Below are positions 26,847-35,662 of a stretch of DNA of 64,000 nt, piece by piece (position 1 is the stretch's first letter; every line of letters begins with the position of its first letter). This DNA comes from Rhizobium sp. SG_E_25_P2. Its GTDB lineage: Bacteria > Pseudomonadota > Alphaproteobacteria > Rhizobiales > Rhizobiaceae. The notes below the pieces were generated by a model. The model was not told where the DNA came from. It searched no databases and saw nothing but the letters and a program-made list of their open reading frames with translations. The position numbers and the translations under genes were made by a program. The stretch is taken from contig NZ_JARXVM010000015.1 of NCBI RefSeq assembly GCF_029892285.1, positions 62,001 to 126,000 on the forward strand. Direction: 5' to 3'.

Positions 26847-26875
26847 ATGTCAGTTAAATGACAATTTTCTGACAT
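26847..26875 (-). promoter_or_regulatory. Triple PHO box before phnC
   Basis: On the minus strand three 7-base PhoB half-sites follow each other at exact 11-base spacing: ATGTCAG, TTGTCAT, CTGACAT, separated by AAAA and TTAA. This matches the CTGTCAT direct-repeat PHO box and extends it by one half-site. It lies between the acetyltransferase stop and the phnC start. Confidence 0.82.
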
Positions 26876-26911
26876 AACGGAGGGCCGAGAGTTTCAGGCG
26901 CTTGAGGTCGA

Positions 26912-27529
26912 TCAGACGCGCACGTGACGGGCGACGAATTCTTCGGCTGTCATGGATCTGAAATCATCGAGCGCATTGCGCAACCGGTCGTGGTCCCAGT
27001 CCCACCAGGCGAGCTTTTCGTATTTTTCCGCCAGCGCCTTGTCGAAGCGTTCGCGGATCAGTCGCGCCGGCACGCCGCCGACAATCGTGTAGGGCGCGAC
27101 ATCGCGGCTGACCACCGCGCCCGCGCCGACCACGGCGCCGTTGCCGATCGTCACGCCCGGCAGCACAGTCACGCCATGGCCGAGCCACACGTCATGACCG
27201 ATCACGACGCGGTTTCCCCGCCGCCATTCGAAAAACTCGGTCTCATCCTCGGCGTCCGGCCAGTAATCGCCGGCGCGATAGGTGAAATGATGCAGCGTCG
27301 GCCGCCAGGTCGGATGATTGGTGGCGTTGATGCGGACGCTCGCGGCGATATTGGCGAATTTGCCGATCGTGGCGCACCACACCTGGCCGCCGCGCTCGAT
27401 ATAGGAATAGTCGTCCATCTCGAGTTCGGAGATCCGGCAGTCCTCGGCGATCTCGGTGTAGCGGCCGAGCCTGGAGTCGCTCACGCGCGCAGTCGCATGG
27501 ATCATCGGTTCGACAGAGAGCTTGGTCAT
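26912..27529 (-). CDS. Hexapeptide-repeat acetyltransferase of the phosphonate cluster
   Basis: A 205-residue left-handed beta-helix protein with hexapeptide repeats ([16 protein letters not shown], then [33 protein letters not shown]) of the type found only in phn clusters (TIGR03308 type). It probably acetylates a phosphonate or a cluster intermediate, using acetyl-CoA; the true substrate is unknown. The ATG at 27529 overlaps the phnL TGA by one base. It ends about 140 bases before phnC. Confidence 0.87.
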   Translation of the reverse strand: MTKLSVEPMIHATARVSDSRLGRYTEIAEDCRISELEMDDYSYIERGGQVWCATIGKFANIAASVRINATNHPTWRPTLHHFTYRAGDYWPDAEDETEFFEWRRGNRVVIGHDVWLGHGVTVLPGVTIGNGAVVGAGAVVSRDVAPYTIVGGVPARLIRERFDKALAEKYEKLAWWDWDHDRLRNALDDFRSMTAEEFVARHVRV

Positions 27530-28233
27530 CACGCGGCCTTTCGGGTGGAGAAATGCGACACGTCAATGATCTCGTCGGCCACCTCGGCCCTGACATCCTC
27601 GTCGTGGAATATGCCGAGCAGAGCGACGCCCTCGGCCTTTTTGCTGCGGATCATGCCCACCACCACGGCGCGGTTCGTGGCGTCCAGCGACGCCGTCGGC
27701 TCGTCGAGCAAGAGCACCGGATGATCGGTGATGAAGCCGCGGGCGATGTTGACGCGCTGCTGTTCGCCGCCGGAGAAGGTGGCGGGCGGCAGGCTCCACA
27801 GCGCCTCGGGCAGATTGAGTTTCGCCAGCAGTCCGGCGGCCTTGTCGCGCGCCGCCGCATGGCTTTCGCCGAGCGAGACGAGCGGCTCGGCGACCACATC
27901 GATCGCCGCCACGCGCGGCACCGCGCGCAGGAACTGGCTGACATAGCCCAGCGTATGGCGGCGGATGTCGAGGATCTCGCGGGGGCTGGCCGTGGCGAGA
28001 TCGACGGTCCGGCCCTTATGGGTAATCAGGATCTGGCCGAAATCGACGCCGTAATTGCCATAGAGCATCTTCAGGATCGACGACTTGCCGACGCCCGAGG
28101 GGCCGCCGAGCACGGCGCATTGCCCCGATTTCAGCGAGAAATGCACGTCATTGACGACGGGCAGCTCGATGCCGCCGCGCAGATGCATGGTGAAGCTCTT
28201 GCGAACCTCGTGGACGATGAGGGGAGTGGTCAT
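27529..28233 (-). CDS. phnL: PhnL, ABC-type subunit of the C-P lyase complex
   Basis: A 234-residue ABC ATPase with Walker [10 protein letters not shown], signature [14 protein letters not shown] and Walker [31 protein letters not shown] is typical of PhnL. It binds the C-P lyase core together with PhnK rather than a membrane permease. The ATG at 28233 lies one base after the phnK stop region, so the two are closely coupled. Confidence 0.93.
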   Translation of the reverse strand: MTTPLIVHEVRKSFTMHLRGGIELPVVNDVHFSLKSGQCAVLGGPSGVGKSSILKMLYGNYGVDFGQILITHKGRTVDLATASPREILDIRRHTLGYVSQFLRAVPRVAAIDVVAEPLVSLGESHAAARDKAAGLLAKLNLPEALWSLPPATFSGGEQQRVNIARGFITDHPVLLLDEPTASLDATNRAVVVGMIRSKKAEGVALLGIFHDEDVRAEVADEIIDVSHFSTRKAA

Positions 28234-28234
28234 G

Positions 28235-29011
28235 TCACACCTGCAGGATCGAGGAGACGAGGAGCTGGGTATAGGGCTGGCGCGGATCATCCAGCACCCG
28301 GTCGGTCAGCCCATGCTCGATGACGCGGCCGTCCTTCATCACCATCATCCGGTGCGACAAGAGCCGCGCCACCGCCAGATCATGGGTGACGATAATCACG
28401 GCCAGGCCGAGATCGGAGACGAGGCCGCGAATGAGATCGAGCAGCCGCGCCTGCACCGACACATCCAGCCCGCCGGTCGGCTCATCCATGAAGACGAGGC
28501 GCGGCGCGGTCACCAGATTGCGGGCGATCTGCAGCCGCTGCCGCATGCCGCCTGAGAAGGCGCGCGGCTGATCGTCGATGCGGTCGGCGCCGATTTCCAC
28601 GCGGGAGAGCCAGTCAAACGCCGTTTCGCGAATATTGCCGTAATGCCGGTTGCCGATCGCCATCAACCGCTCGCCGACATTGGCGCCGGCCGACACTGTC
28701 ATGCGCAAGCCGTCAGCCGGGTTCTGATGCACGAAACCCCAGTCCGTCCGCATCAGGAACCGCCGCTCGGCCTCGCCCATATCGGCGAGATTGCGGAACT
28801 GCCCGTCGCGCATCCGGTATTCCACCGATCCGGCCGGCGCCGACAGCCGTGTCGAGACACAATTGAGCAACGTGGTCTTGCCGGAGCCGGATTCGCCGAC
28901 AATGGCGAGCACTTCGCCCGGCCAGAGATCGAAATTGACGTCGAAGCAGCCGATGCGGCCGCCATAGAATTTCGACAGGCCATGCACTTTGAGGAGAGGG
29001 AGATCGGTCAT
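28235..29011 (-). CDS. phnK: PhnK, ABC-type subunit of the C-P lyase complex
   Basis: A 258-residue ABC ATPase with Walker A GESGSGKTT, signature FSGGMRQRLQIARN, Walker B RLVFMDEPTGGLD and switch VTHDLAV. The WGFVHQNPADGLRM segment is characteristic of PhnK. It docks on PhnJ and drives the C-P lyase cycle. The ATG at 29011 matches known starts; the open frame runs on upstream into a repeat element and is not coding. A 229-base gap with that repeat separates it from phnJ. Confidence 0.93.
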   Translation of the reverse strand: MTDLPLLKVHGLSKFYGGRIGCFDVNFDLWPGEVLAIVGESGSGKTTLLNCVSTRLSAPAGSVEYRMRDGQFRNLADMGEAERRFLMRTDWGFVHQNPADGLRMTVSAGANVGERLMAIGNRHYGNIRETAFDWLSRVEIGADRIDDQPRAFSGGMRQRLQIARNLVTAPRLVFMDEPTGGLDVSVQARLLDLIRGLVSDLGLAVIIVTHDLAVARLLSHRMMVMKDGRVIEHGLTDRVLDDPRQPYTQLLVSSILQV

Positions 29012-29065
29012 GCCAGGGCTCCTGATGTCTTGATCGCTATGGCGGCGGCAATTGCGAAGGGAGAA

Positions 29066-29200
29066 AAGACCCCGCCCCAACCCCTCCCCACGAGGGGGAG
29101 GGGCTTAACCTGCCGCTCCGCTTTGGCCCAATCGAGGCAGTCGTCCGCGGCGAGTCTTCTCCCCCCTTGTGGGGGAGATGGCCGGCAGGCCAGAGGGGGA
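29066..29200. repeat. Palindromic repeat element between phnK and phnJ
   Basis: A unit rich in CCCCTCCCC / GGGGAGGGG at 29070-29106 is followed at 29158-29199 by a unit with CTCCCCCCTTGTGGGGGAG and a GGCCGGCAGGCCAGAGGGGG tail. The second unit matches the family at 11770-11922. It splits the phn operon and could form a stable RNA hairpin between the two reading frames. Confidence 0.7.
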
Positions 29201-29240
29201 ATTGGCGTCCCAGTCGACGGCGCGACTTTGAATAAGCCTC

Positions 29241-30119
29241 TCATTCCGCCGCCTCCAACCCGCTCTGATCGCCCACATGCCCCTGCGCCCGGCGGTCCTC
29301 GCAGAAATCGGTGTCGGAGCAGACGAACATCCGGCCGCCGCGATCGTCCAGGATCACCTCGTCGAGATAGGACGTGGTGCAGCCGCACAGCGCGCAGGGC
29401 TTTTCGAACCGCTGGATTTCGAAGGGATGATCCTCGAAATCGAGGCTGGTCGCTTGCGTATAGGGCGGCACGGCATAAATGCGCTTTTCGCGCCCGGCGC
29501 CGAACAGTTGCAGCGCTTCGGAATTGTCGATCTTCGGATTGTCGAATTTCGGAATGGGCGAGGGGTCCATCACATAGCGGCCCGCCACTTTCACCGGATA
29601 GGCATAGGTCGTGGCGATATGGCCGTTGCGGGCGATGTCCTCATAGAGCTTCACATGCATGAGGCCGTATTCTTCCAGCGCATGCATCATCCGCGTCTCG
29701 GTCTCGCGCGGCTCCAGGAAGCGCAGGGGCTCAGGGATCGGCACCTGATAGACGAGGATCTGGCCTGAGGTCAGCGTCTCCTCGGGAATGCGATGCCGCG
29801 TCTGGATGATCGTCGCCTCGCGCGTCTTCGTCGTCACAGCGACCCGCGCGACTTTCTCGAAGAAGGCGCGGATGGAGACGGCGTTGGTCGTGTCGTCGGC
29901 GCCCTGGTCGATGACCTTGAGCCTGTCCTCCGGCCCGATGATCGCCGCCGTCACCTGCACGCCGCCGGTGCCCCAGCCATAGGGCATCGGCATTTCGCGG
30001 GAGGCGAAGGGAACCTGATAGCCGGGAATGGCGATGGCCTTCAGGATCGCCCGGCGGATCATCCGCTTGGTCTGCTCATCGAGATAGGCGAAATTATATG
30101 TGGCGATATCGGGCGTCAT
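29241..30119 (-). CDS. phnJ: PhnJ, carbon-phosphorus lyase catalytic subunit
   Basis: A 292-residue radical SAM enzyme that cleaves the C-P bond of 5-phosphonoribose 1-phosphate. The iron-sulfur and catalytic cysteines follow CX2CX21CX5C at residues 242, 245, 267 and 273, the same spacing as in E. coli PhnJ. PYGWGTGGVQVTA and the EYGLMHVKLYED segments are conserved. Its ATG overlaps the phnI stop by four bases. The C-terminal tail after Cys273 is short and charged. Confidence 0.95.
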   Translation of the reverse strand: MTPDIATYNFAYLDEQTKRMIRRAILKAIAIPGYQVPFASREMPMPYGWGTGGVQVTAAIIGPEDRLKVIDQGADDTTNAVSIRAFFEKVARVAVTTKTREATIIQTRHRIPEETLTSGQILVYQVPIPEPLRFLEPRETETRMMHALEEYGLMHVKLYEDIARNGHIATTYAYPVKVAGRYVMDPSPIPKFDNPKIDNSEALQLFGAGREKRIYAVPPYTQATSLDFEDHPFEIQRFEKPCALCGCTTSYLDEVILDDRGGRMFVCSDTDFCEDRRAQGHVGDQSGLEAAE

Positions 30120-31222
30120 TGCGCGGCCTCCATCATCTCGGTCTGGTCCACAGAGCGGGCCTCGTATTCCGCGCGCATCTGGCGCACGAGGCCGAGTTCG
30201 GCCTGGAAATCCACGTAATGCGGCAGTTTCAGGTGCTCGACGAAGCCGGTCGCCTGGACATTGTCGGAATGGGAAATCACGAATTCCTCATCCTGGGCGG
30301 GGGCGACCACGTCCTCGCCGAATTCCTGGGCCCTAAGCGCCCGGTCGACCAGCGACATGGCCATGGCCTTGCGCTCGGACTGGCCGAACACCAGGCCGTA
30401 ACCGCGCGTGAATTGCGGCGGCTGCTTGGCCGAACCCTTGAACTGGTTGACCATCTGGCATTCGGTGACGCGGATGCGGCCGAGCGAGACGGCAAAGCCC
30501 AGTTCCGGCATGTCGATCTCGACCTCCACCAGTCCGATGCGGATTTCGCCGACGAAGGGATGGGTGCGGGCGTAGCCGCGCTGGGTGGAATAGGCGAGCG
30601 CCAGAAGAAAGCCCTCGTCGCCGCGCGCCAGCGCCTGCAGGCGGATATCGCGGGCCATCGGGAATTCCAGCGGCTCGCGGGTGATGTCGCCCGCGACATG
30701 GTCAGGACCGAGATCGCCGTCACCCTCGATCAGCCCTTCGCCGTCGAGAATGTCGGAAACGCGCATCACCCGTTCGGGCGACGCCTCCCGCCGCGCCGGC
30801 GCCTCGACGGCGCCGTCTTCTGCGAGCGAGGGATCGAGCAGGCGATGGGTGTAATCGAAGGTTGGCCCGAGCAACTGGCCGCCCGGCAGATCCTTATAGG
30901 TCGCGGATACGCGACGCTCGATCTTCATCGCGCCGGTGTCGACCGGCACGGAGGAGGCGAAGCGCGGCAGCGTGGTGCGATAGGCGCGCAACAGGAAGAT
31001 CGCTTCGATCATGTCGCCGCGCGACTGGCGGATGGCGAGCGCGGCCAACGTCCGGTCATACAGCGACGCTTCGGCCATCACCCGGTCGACGGCGAGGCCG
31101 AGCTGGGCGATGATCTGCTCGAGCGTCACGCCGGGCAGGCTGCGATCGCCGCGACGGCGGTCGGCGAGCAGGCGATGGGCATTGGCGATGGCGGCTTCCC
31201 CGCCCTTGACGGCGACATACAT
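30116..31222 (-). CDS. phnI: PhnI, purine ribonucleosyl transferase subunit of C-P lyase
   Basis: A 368-residue subunit that, with PhnG, H and L, attaches phosphonate to the ribose of ATP. MYVAVKGGEAAI at the start and the LARGDEGFLLALAYSTQRGY and SHSDNVQATGFVEHLKLPHYVDFQAEL segments are diagnostic. The ATG at 31222 overlaps the phnH TGA; the longer open frame reaching 31741 runs inside phnH and is not coding. Confidence 0.95.
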   Translation of the reverse strand: MYVAVKGGEAAIANAHRLLADRRRGDRSLPGVTLEQIIAQLGLAVDRVMAEASLYDRTLAALAIRQSRGDMIEAIFLLRAYRTTLPRFASSVPVDTGAMKIERRVSATYKDLPGGQLLGPTFDYTHRLLDPSLAEDGAVEAPARREASPERVMRVSDILDGEGLIEGDGDLGPDHVAGDITREPLEFPMARDIRLQALARGDEGFLLALAYSTQRGYARTHPFVGEIRIGLVEVEIDMPELGFAVSLGRIRVTECQMVNQFKGSAKQPPQFTRGYGLVFGQSERKAMAMSLVDRALRAQEFGEDVVAPAQDEEFVISHSDNVQATGFVEHLKLPHYVDFQAELGLVRQMRAEYEARSVDQTEMMEAAQ

Positions 31223-31851
31223 CAGGCTTTCTCCCCATTCGTAACGGGCGTGGCGGCGAGGATGCGCGCGGAGCGCGGCAGGCAAAGGCAGGCGCGGCCC
31301 GCCGTCAGGATCAGGTCGACGCCGCGCGGATAGAGCGCGTGGTTCTCCGCCCAGAGCGCCGGAAACAGGCTCGGCAGGCCCTTGGGCGAAATGGCGATGC
31401 GGTCGCGGATGCCGGGGCCAATGAGCGTCAGTTCCTCGCCGCCTTCGAGCTTGTCCAGCTCCACGATCACCGTGGTCGACCGGTCGGGATACTCCTGGCT
31501 GCCGCGGGCGAAGGAGGCGAGCGCCGGAAAGGGCGCTCCAGCCTCGACGAACGCAAACCGCGCCTCGCTCTTGATGTCGGTCACGGCGGCGCCGGTCTGG
31601 AACCCCAGCCAGGCTGCTGCGCCAGCTTTCACGAGAGCGGGCGAGAGATAGACGGGCGTGTCCTGATCCGCGAGTGTCAGCGCAATCGCGCTCTGTGCCC
31701 GTCCCAGTGGCTTCGGCCCCTTGGCCTCGCCCTCGATCCAACCGATCGTCCCGGGCCGCGCCATGCAGTCCATCACCACGCGAAACGCCGATTGCGCATC
31801 GAGCACGGGGTCTGTGAAGGCGCCGGTGTAGGTGTCTGTGGCGGTTGTCAT
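31222..31851 (-). CDS. phnH: PhnH, C-P lyase core subunit
   Basis: A 209-residue core subunit of the PhnGHIJ complex. FTDPVLDAQSAFRVVMDCMARPG and GIRDRIAISPKGLP with FPALWAENHALYPRGVDL are family signatures. The ATG at 31851 has AAGGGGCGCAATC upstream; an earlier in-frame start would read into a repeat. About 220 bases with a repeat element lie between it and phnG. Confidence 0.94.
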   Translation of the reverse strand: MTTATDTYTGAFTDPVLDAQSAFRVVMDCMARPGTIGWIEGEAKGPKPLGRAQSAIALTLADQDTPVYLSPALVKAGAAAWLGFQTGAAVTDIKSEARFAFVEAGAPFPALASFARGSQEYPDRSTTVIVELDKLEGGEELTLIGPGIRDRIAISPKGLPSLFPALWAENHALYPRGVDLILTAGRACLCLPRSARILAATPVTNGEKA

Positions 31852-31889
31852 GATTGCGCCCCTTCGGATGCTGTTACGTGGTTTAAGAA

Positions 31890-32043
31890 CCCCTCCCCAA
31901 CCCCTCCCCACAAGGGGGAGGGGCTTACCCCGGCGCCTGCTCTGAGCGAGACCGAAGCGTTGTCGCGTGTGGGGATGCCTGATGGAGGCAAAACGGCGCT
32001 GCGTTCGAGCCCCTCCCCCTTGTGGGGAGGGGTTGGGGAGGGG
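31890..32043. repeat. Element with perfect 36-base inverted ends between phnG and phnH
   Basis: The arm at 31890-31925 (begins CCCCTCCCCAACCCC, ends GGGGCT) is the exact reverse complement of the arm at 32008-32043. The 82-base interior has no gene. Each arm shares the CCCCTCC / AGGGGG core with the element at 29066-29200. The size and form are those of a small non-autonomous or palindromic intergenic repeat inserted in the phn operon. Confidence 0.8.
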
Positions 32044-32073
32044 ATCTTTATCCTTGCTCTCGCAAAGCCCATC

Positions 32074-32550
32074 TCAATCCTCCCCACGCACCAGCGTGAA
32101 GAAATCCACTCTCGTCGCCGCCGTCTCGGCCGCGAGCGCCGCGTCCTCTTCCGCTGTGCGCGCCTCGATCGTGGCGACCAGCCCATCCACCGCGGCGGAA
32201 AACTCGTCGCGCTGTCCAAGCGCATCGATAATCGCCGCGAGCCGCGCATGCGCCTTGTCGCCGCCGAGCAGTTGCCCATGGCCGATTTCGCCGGTCGACA
32301 GCCGGACGCTCGCCCTGCTGACGCTCACTTCGCCGAGATTGAAGGGCGAGCCGCCGCCGCCGATCTTGCCGCGCACCATCACCAGCCCGGTTTCAGGGCC
32401 GCGCACCGGCGAGACCGTGACATCGCCGGCATGCTCTGACAGAAAGTGTTCGAGCTCGTCGCGGCGGGCGCGGGCAAGCGCCTCCATTCGCCGCTTGCGC
32501 GCCGGCGCCGTCTGGGCTTCATGGGCCGGTGAGGCTGGGGATTGTGTCAT
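32074..32550 (-). CDS. phnG: PhnG, C-P lyase core subunit
   Basis: A 158-residue subunit of the C-P lyase core. The RMEALARARRDELEHFL opening, GLVMVRGKIGGGGSPFNLGEVSVSRASVRL and GEIGHGQLLGGDKAHARLAAIIDAL segments match PhnG. It is the first gene of the lyase transcript and is divergent from phnF; the 90 bases between them hold the PhnF operator and a possible PHO box. Confidence 0.94.
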   Translation of the reverse strand: MTQSPASPAHEAQTAPARKRRMEALARARRDELEHFLSEHAGDVTVSPVRGPETGLVMVRGKIGGGGSPFNLGEVSVSRASVRLSTGEIGHGQLLGGDKAHARLAAIIDALGQRDEFSAAVDGLVATIEARTAEEDAALAAETAATRVDFFTLVRGED

Positions 32551-32564
32551 GGATCGCTCTCCAT

Positions 32565-32584
32565 TTGTCTATTTAACTAGACAA
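32565..32584. promoter_or_regulatory. PhnF operator between phnG and phnF
   Basis: TTGTCTATTTAACTAGACAA is a perfect 7-base inverted repeat (TTGTCTA/TAGACAA) with a 6-base spacer, the form bound by HutC/PhnF-type GntR regulators (TnGTCTAGACnA type). It lies 15 bases before phnG and 57 before phnF, so PhnF can control both directions. Confidence 0.75.
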
Positions 32585-32613
32585 GTTCGATAAGCGCTGT
32601 GTATCCTTGCACC

Positions 32614-32631
32614 ATGACAAGCTTGTGACGG
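32614..32631 (-). promoter_or_regulatory. Possible PHO box upstream of phnG
   Basis: On the minus strand CCGTCAC-AAGC-TTGTCAT gives two half-sites at 11-base spacing that match the CTGTCAT consensus at five and six of seven positions. It lies about 65 to 80 bases before phnG. It is weaker than the box before phnC. Confidence 0.45.
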
Positions 32632-32640
32632 GAGAGACGG

Positions 32641-33387
32641 GTGAGCGAGGAAAAATCATCGGGCGCGGTCGAGCGCCGCTCGGGCGTCGCACTCTGGCGG
32701 CAGATCGCCGACGCCATCCGGCAAGCGATCGCCGATGGCGAATACGAAGGCATGATGCCGGGCGAGATCGCGCTCGCCGCCCGCTTTGGCGTTAACAGGC
32801 ATACGGTGCGCGCGGCCATCGCCGCGCTGGTCGAGGAGGGGCTGCTCGAAAGCGTCCAGGGCCGCGGCACGCTGATCCGTCGCCAGACCCGCTTCACCTT
32901 CCCGATCACCCGCCGCACGCGCTTTTCGGAAGGCCTGGCTGGCCAGTCGCGCGACCGCGACATCCGTCTGGTGGCGGAAGAGCGCATCAAAGCCGATCCT
33001 GTCATCGCTGCGGCGCTCACGCTGGAGCCGGGCGCAGAGCTTCTGAAGCTCACGCTGGTGTCGCGCGCCGACGGCGTGCCCGTCTCCACCTCGATCAATT
33101 ATTTCAACGCCGCGCGTTTCTCCGGCATGGCGGCGGCGGTGCGCGAAACCGGCTCGATCACCCGCGCCTACGCCATGCTCGGGGTCACCGATTATATCCG
33201 CCTGACCACCGATCTCACCGCCCGCCTCGCCGATGAACGCGAGCGTTTGTTGCTGGAATTGAAGCCCGGCGCCGTGGTGATGGAGGCCCGCGCCGTCAAT
33301 GCTTTGCCAGACGGCGCGCCGATACAATACGCGGTAACCTGTTTTGCGGCGGATCGCGTCACTTTGAAACTCGACATGCCCGTCTGA
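32641..33387 (+). CDS. phnF: PhnF, GntR/HutC-family regulator of phosphonate genes
   Basis: A 248-residue regulator with an N-terminal winged helix (ALWRQIADAIRQAI, then PGEIALAARFGVNRHTVRAAIAAL, VQGRGTLI) and a C-terminal UTRA ligand domain (residues about 95-245). The start is a GTG at 32641 with GGGAGAGACGG before it; no ATG fits. It is divergent from phnG and most likely represses the lyase operon through the TTGTCTA inverted repeat until a phosphonate-related ligand binds. Confidence 0.9.
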   Translation: MSEEKSSGAVERRSGVALWRQIADAIRQAIADGEYEGMMPGEIALAARFGVNRHTVRAAIAALVEEGLLESVQGRGTLIRRQTRFTFPITRRTRFSEGLAGQSRDRDIRLVAEERIKADPVIAAALTLEPGAELLKLTLVSRADGVPVSTSINYFNAARFSGMAAAVRETGSITRAYAMLGVTDYIRLTTDLTARLADERERLLLELKPGAVVMEARAVNALPDGAPIQYAVTCFAADRVTLKLDMPV

Positions 33388-33553
33388 CCTGTCACAAACC
33401 GCGCTTTTTTATTGTCATAATATGACGCTTGATTGTGACATCAGGCTCCGCTTCCCCTTGCGTGAACCCGAGGCTCTGTGAACGCGGCGTAAAACGCCAG
33501 CGACCTCAAATCCTTGGTTGGTGTAAAATTTGTAAAGCAAGGAAATTGGACGT

Positions 33554-33841
33554 ATGAGCGGACGCAAGAAAATCTACGAGGCCCTGCTCGAGGGCGCGCG
33601 CGACGGGCTCAAGGATCAGGCGCTTTACGCCTATGTCGTCGACCAGTGCTCCAAGGCCTCCAGCAAGAAAATCGTCCGCGCCTCGCTGCTCGCTCTCTCC
33701 GACCCCGACCTCAAGGACGCCGCCATCCTCGAAGCCATCTACGCGCTGGCCATCAAGCACCGGCTGGATCCTGTCCAGGCGAATGACGAGCACGATGAGG
33801 ACGAGGAGAAGGAGAAGCCGGCGAAGAAGGGGAAGAAGTAA
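33554..33841 (+). CDS. Small conserved hypothetical protein with charged tail
   Basis: A 95-residue protein beginning MSGRKKIYEALLEGARDGLKDQALYAYV. Residues 1-75 look like a compact helical domain; residues 76-95 are a Glu/Asp block followed by Lys (DEDEEKEKPAKKGKK), so the tail is highly charged. I do not recognise the family. AAGGAAATTGG lies before the ATG. The 166 bases upstream hold an AT-rich dyad (TGTCATAATATGACG at 33413-33427) that may belong to this promoter or to the end of phnF. Confidence 0.6.
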   Translation: MSGRKKIYEALLEGARDGLKDQALYAYVVDQCSKASSKKIVRASLLALSDPDLKDAAILEAIYALAIKHRLDPVQANDEHDEDEEKEKPAKKGKK

Positions 33842-33881
33842 GACGCTCGCTTTTCGCGGATGTCTCTCCTCTGGCATCGTC

Positions 33882-33904
33882 ACCCTCGGGCTTGTCCCGA
33901 GGGT
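33882..33904. repeat. Short dispersed palindrome
   Basis: ACCCTCGGG and CCCGAGGGT form a perfect 9-base stem around CTTGT. The same palindrome with this loop is a common intergenic repeat in rhizobial genomes, from my general knowledge. It may also stop transcription from the small gene before it. Confidence 0.6.
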
Positions 33905-33986
33905 CTACACAGGGCGCTTTGGCCCGGAATTCTCGCCAATTTCGGCGGTAGATGCTCGGCACACGGGCAAGCATAGCGAATGTCAA

Positions 33987-34124
33987 TTACCCCCGCCGGC
34001 AGCGCTCCGAGCAATATTTCACCTCGTCCCAGACCTTTTCCCACTTCTTGCGCCAGGCGAACGGCTTCCGGCATCGGGGACAGGTCTTGGTCGGCAGATC
34101 CTGCTTCTTCTTCATCTTGGCCAT
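33987..34124 (-). CDS. DUF2256 zinc-ribbon-like small protein
   Basis: A 45-residue basic protein, too short for usual ORF cut-offs, reading [18 protein letters not shown] then [27 protein letters not shown]. Two CxxC-type pairs (CPRC and CSERC) would bind one zinc. This is the DUF2256 family, which typically lies beside FeS-type photolyases. Its ATG at 34124 shares one base with the photolyase TGA (TGATG), so it is translated as the last gene of the operon. Its role is unknown; a nucleic-acid or photolyase accessory function is a guess. Confidence 0.85.
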   Translation of the reverse strand: MAKMKKKQDLPTKTCPRCRKPFAWRKKWEKVWDEVKYCSERCRRG

Positions 34125-35662
34125 CACAGCCGGCCCTCGCGCATTGCGTCGAGCGTTTCCCTGGCCTTGCCGCGCAGCGCCTTGCGCTTGTCATCAGAGA
34201 AGCGTTCCCAGTTCTTGTAGGGCATGGCCATGCGGGGATTGGCTTTCAGCCGGTCCCGATTGCGGGCGAGGAAATCCCAGTAGAGCGCATTGAAGGGACA
34301 TGCCTTATCGCCCAGCGCCTCCTTGGGATCATAGGCGCAGCCGCCGCAATAGTCGCTCATGCGGTTGATATAGGCGCCGCTGGCCGCATAGGGCTTGCTC
34401 GCCATCAGCCCGCCATCGCCATAAAGCGCCATGCCCAGCGTATTGGGCAATTCCACCCAGTCATAGGCGTCGGAATAGACGGCGAGATACCAGTCGCAGA
34501 CCTCGCTCGGCAGCAGTCCGGCCAGCAGCGCGAAATTGCCGGTGACCATCAGCCGTTGGATATGGTGCGAATAGGCGTGCTTGCGGCTGTGGTCGATCGC
34601 TTCGGCCATGCAGCGCATTCGCGTCTCGCCCGACCAGTAGAACCAGGGCAGCGGCTCGCTGGCGTCGAGATGGTTGCGTGTTGCGTAATCCGGCATATGC
34701 AGCCAGTAAATCCCGCGCACATATTCCCGCCAGCCGATGATCTGGCGGATAAAGCCCTCCACGGCGTTGAGCGGCGCGTGGCCCCTGCGATAGGCGGCTT
34801 CGGCCTTTTGGCAGATCTCCATCGGCGTCAGCAGGCCGGCATTGAGATAGGACGAGATGAGCGAGTGATAGAGATAGGGTTCGCCCGATACCATCGCGTC
34901 CTGATAGTCGCCGAAGCGCGGCAGGCAGGTCTCGATGAAATGATCAAGCTCGATCATCGCCTCGTTATGGGTGACGGCGTAGTGAAACGGTTCGAGATCG
35001 CCGAAATGATCGTCGAAGCGCTCCGACACCAGATCGAGAACCTCACGGGTGATCGGCGATGTCTGATGCGCGATGCGTTTGGGAAAGCGCAGGCCTTCCT
35101 TGGGCGGCTTGCGATTGTCCTTGTCGTAATTCCACTGGCCGCCGGCAGGCTCGCCGTCGGCCTCCATCAGCAGGCCGGTCTTTCGCCTGATGTCGCGGTA
35201 GAAGAACTCCATGCGCAACTGTTTGCGGCCCGCCGCCCAATCGCGAAATTCGCGATGGCTGCAGAGAAAGCGGTCGTCGCCGCGGATCTCGACCTCGGTC
35301 TTGAAGCGATCCTTCCAGCTGCGCATCTCGCGGCCCAGCCGCAACTCGCCGGGTTCGGTGATCACGATCCGATCGGCGTGAGTGTCCTTCAGCGCCCGCT
35401 CGACCTCGCCACCCAGGCTGCCGCTGTTGCCGGCTGCGTCGAGCTTGACATAGCGGACTTTAAACCCCTCCGCCTTCAGGCTTTCGGCGAAATGGCGCAT
35501 CGCGGAAAAGAGAAAGGCGATCTTCTTCTTGTGATGCTTCACATAGCTGGCTTCCTCCATCACCTCGGCGATCAGCACCGTGTCGGCGCCCTTGTTGGCG
35601 CCAACCAGGCTGGAAATCGACCGGCTGAGCTGGTCGCCCAGGATCAGGCGGAGAGCGCTCAT
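34124..35662 (-). CDS. phrB: FeS-type cryptochrome/photolyase (PhrB-like 6-4 photolyase)
   Basis: A 512-residue flavoprotein of the deoxyribodipyrimidine photolyase-related family. RLILGDQLS at the start is the antenna domain; the C-terminal half binds FAD. The four 4Fe-4S cysteines are at about 351 (MRCMAEA), 439 and 442 (YCGGC) and 455 (ACPFN), one residue off the Agrobacterium PhrB positions. It should repair UV-induced (6-4) photoproducts with blue light. It sits between an SDR gene (four-base overlap) and the DUF2256 gene (one-base overlap). Confidence 0.9.
   Translation of the reverse strand: MSALRLILGDQLSRSISSLVGANKGADTVLIAEVMEEASYVKHHKKKIAFLFSAMRHFAESLKAEGFKVRYVKLDAAGNSGSLGGEVERALKDTHADRIVITEPGELRLGREMRSWKDRFKTEVEIRGDDRFLCSHREFRDWAAGRKQLRMEFFYRDIRRKTGLLMEADGEPAGGQWNYDKDNRKPPKEGLRFPKRIAHQTSPITREVLDLVSERFDDHFGDLEPFHYAVTHNEAMIELDHFIETCLPRFGDYQDAMVSGEPYLYHSLISSYLNAGLLTPMEICQKAEAAYRRGHAPLNAVEGFIRQIIGWREYVRGIYWLHMPDYATRNHLDASEPLPWFYWSGETRMRCMAEAIDHSRKHAYSHHIQRLMVTGNFALLAGLLPSEVCDWYLAVYSDAYDWVELPNTLGMALYGDGGLMASKPYAASGAYINRMSDYCGGCAYDPKEALGDKACPFNALYWDFLARNRDRLKANPRMAMPYKNWERFSDDKRKALRGKARETLDAMREGRL

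Noticed and set aside
33407-33441. PHO-box-like sequence (TTGTCATAATATGACG, TGTGACAT) after phnF
   Set aside because: The half-sites do not keep 11-base spacing in either strand; it reads better as a simple dyad or the end of phnF.
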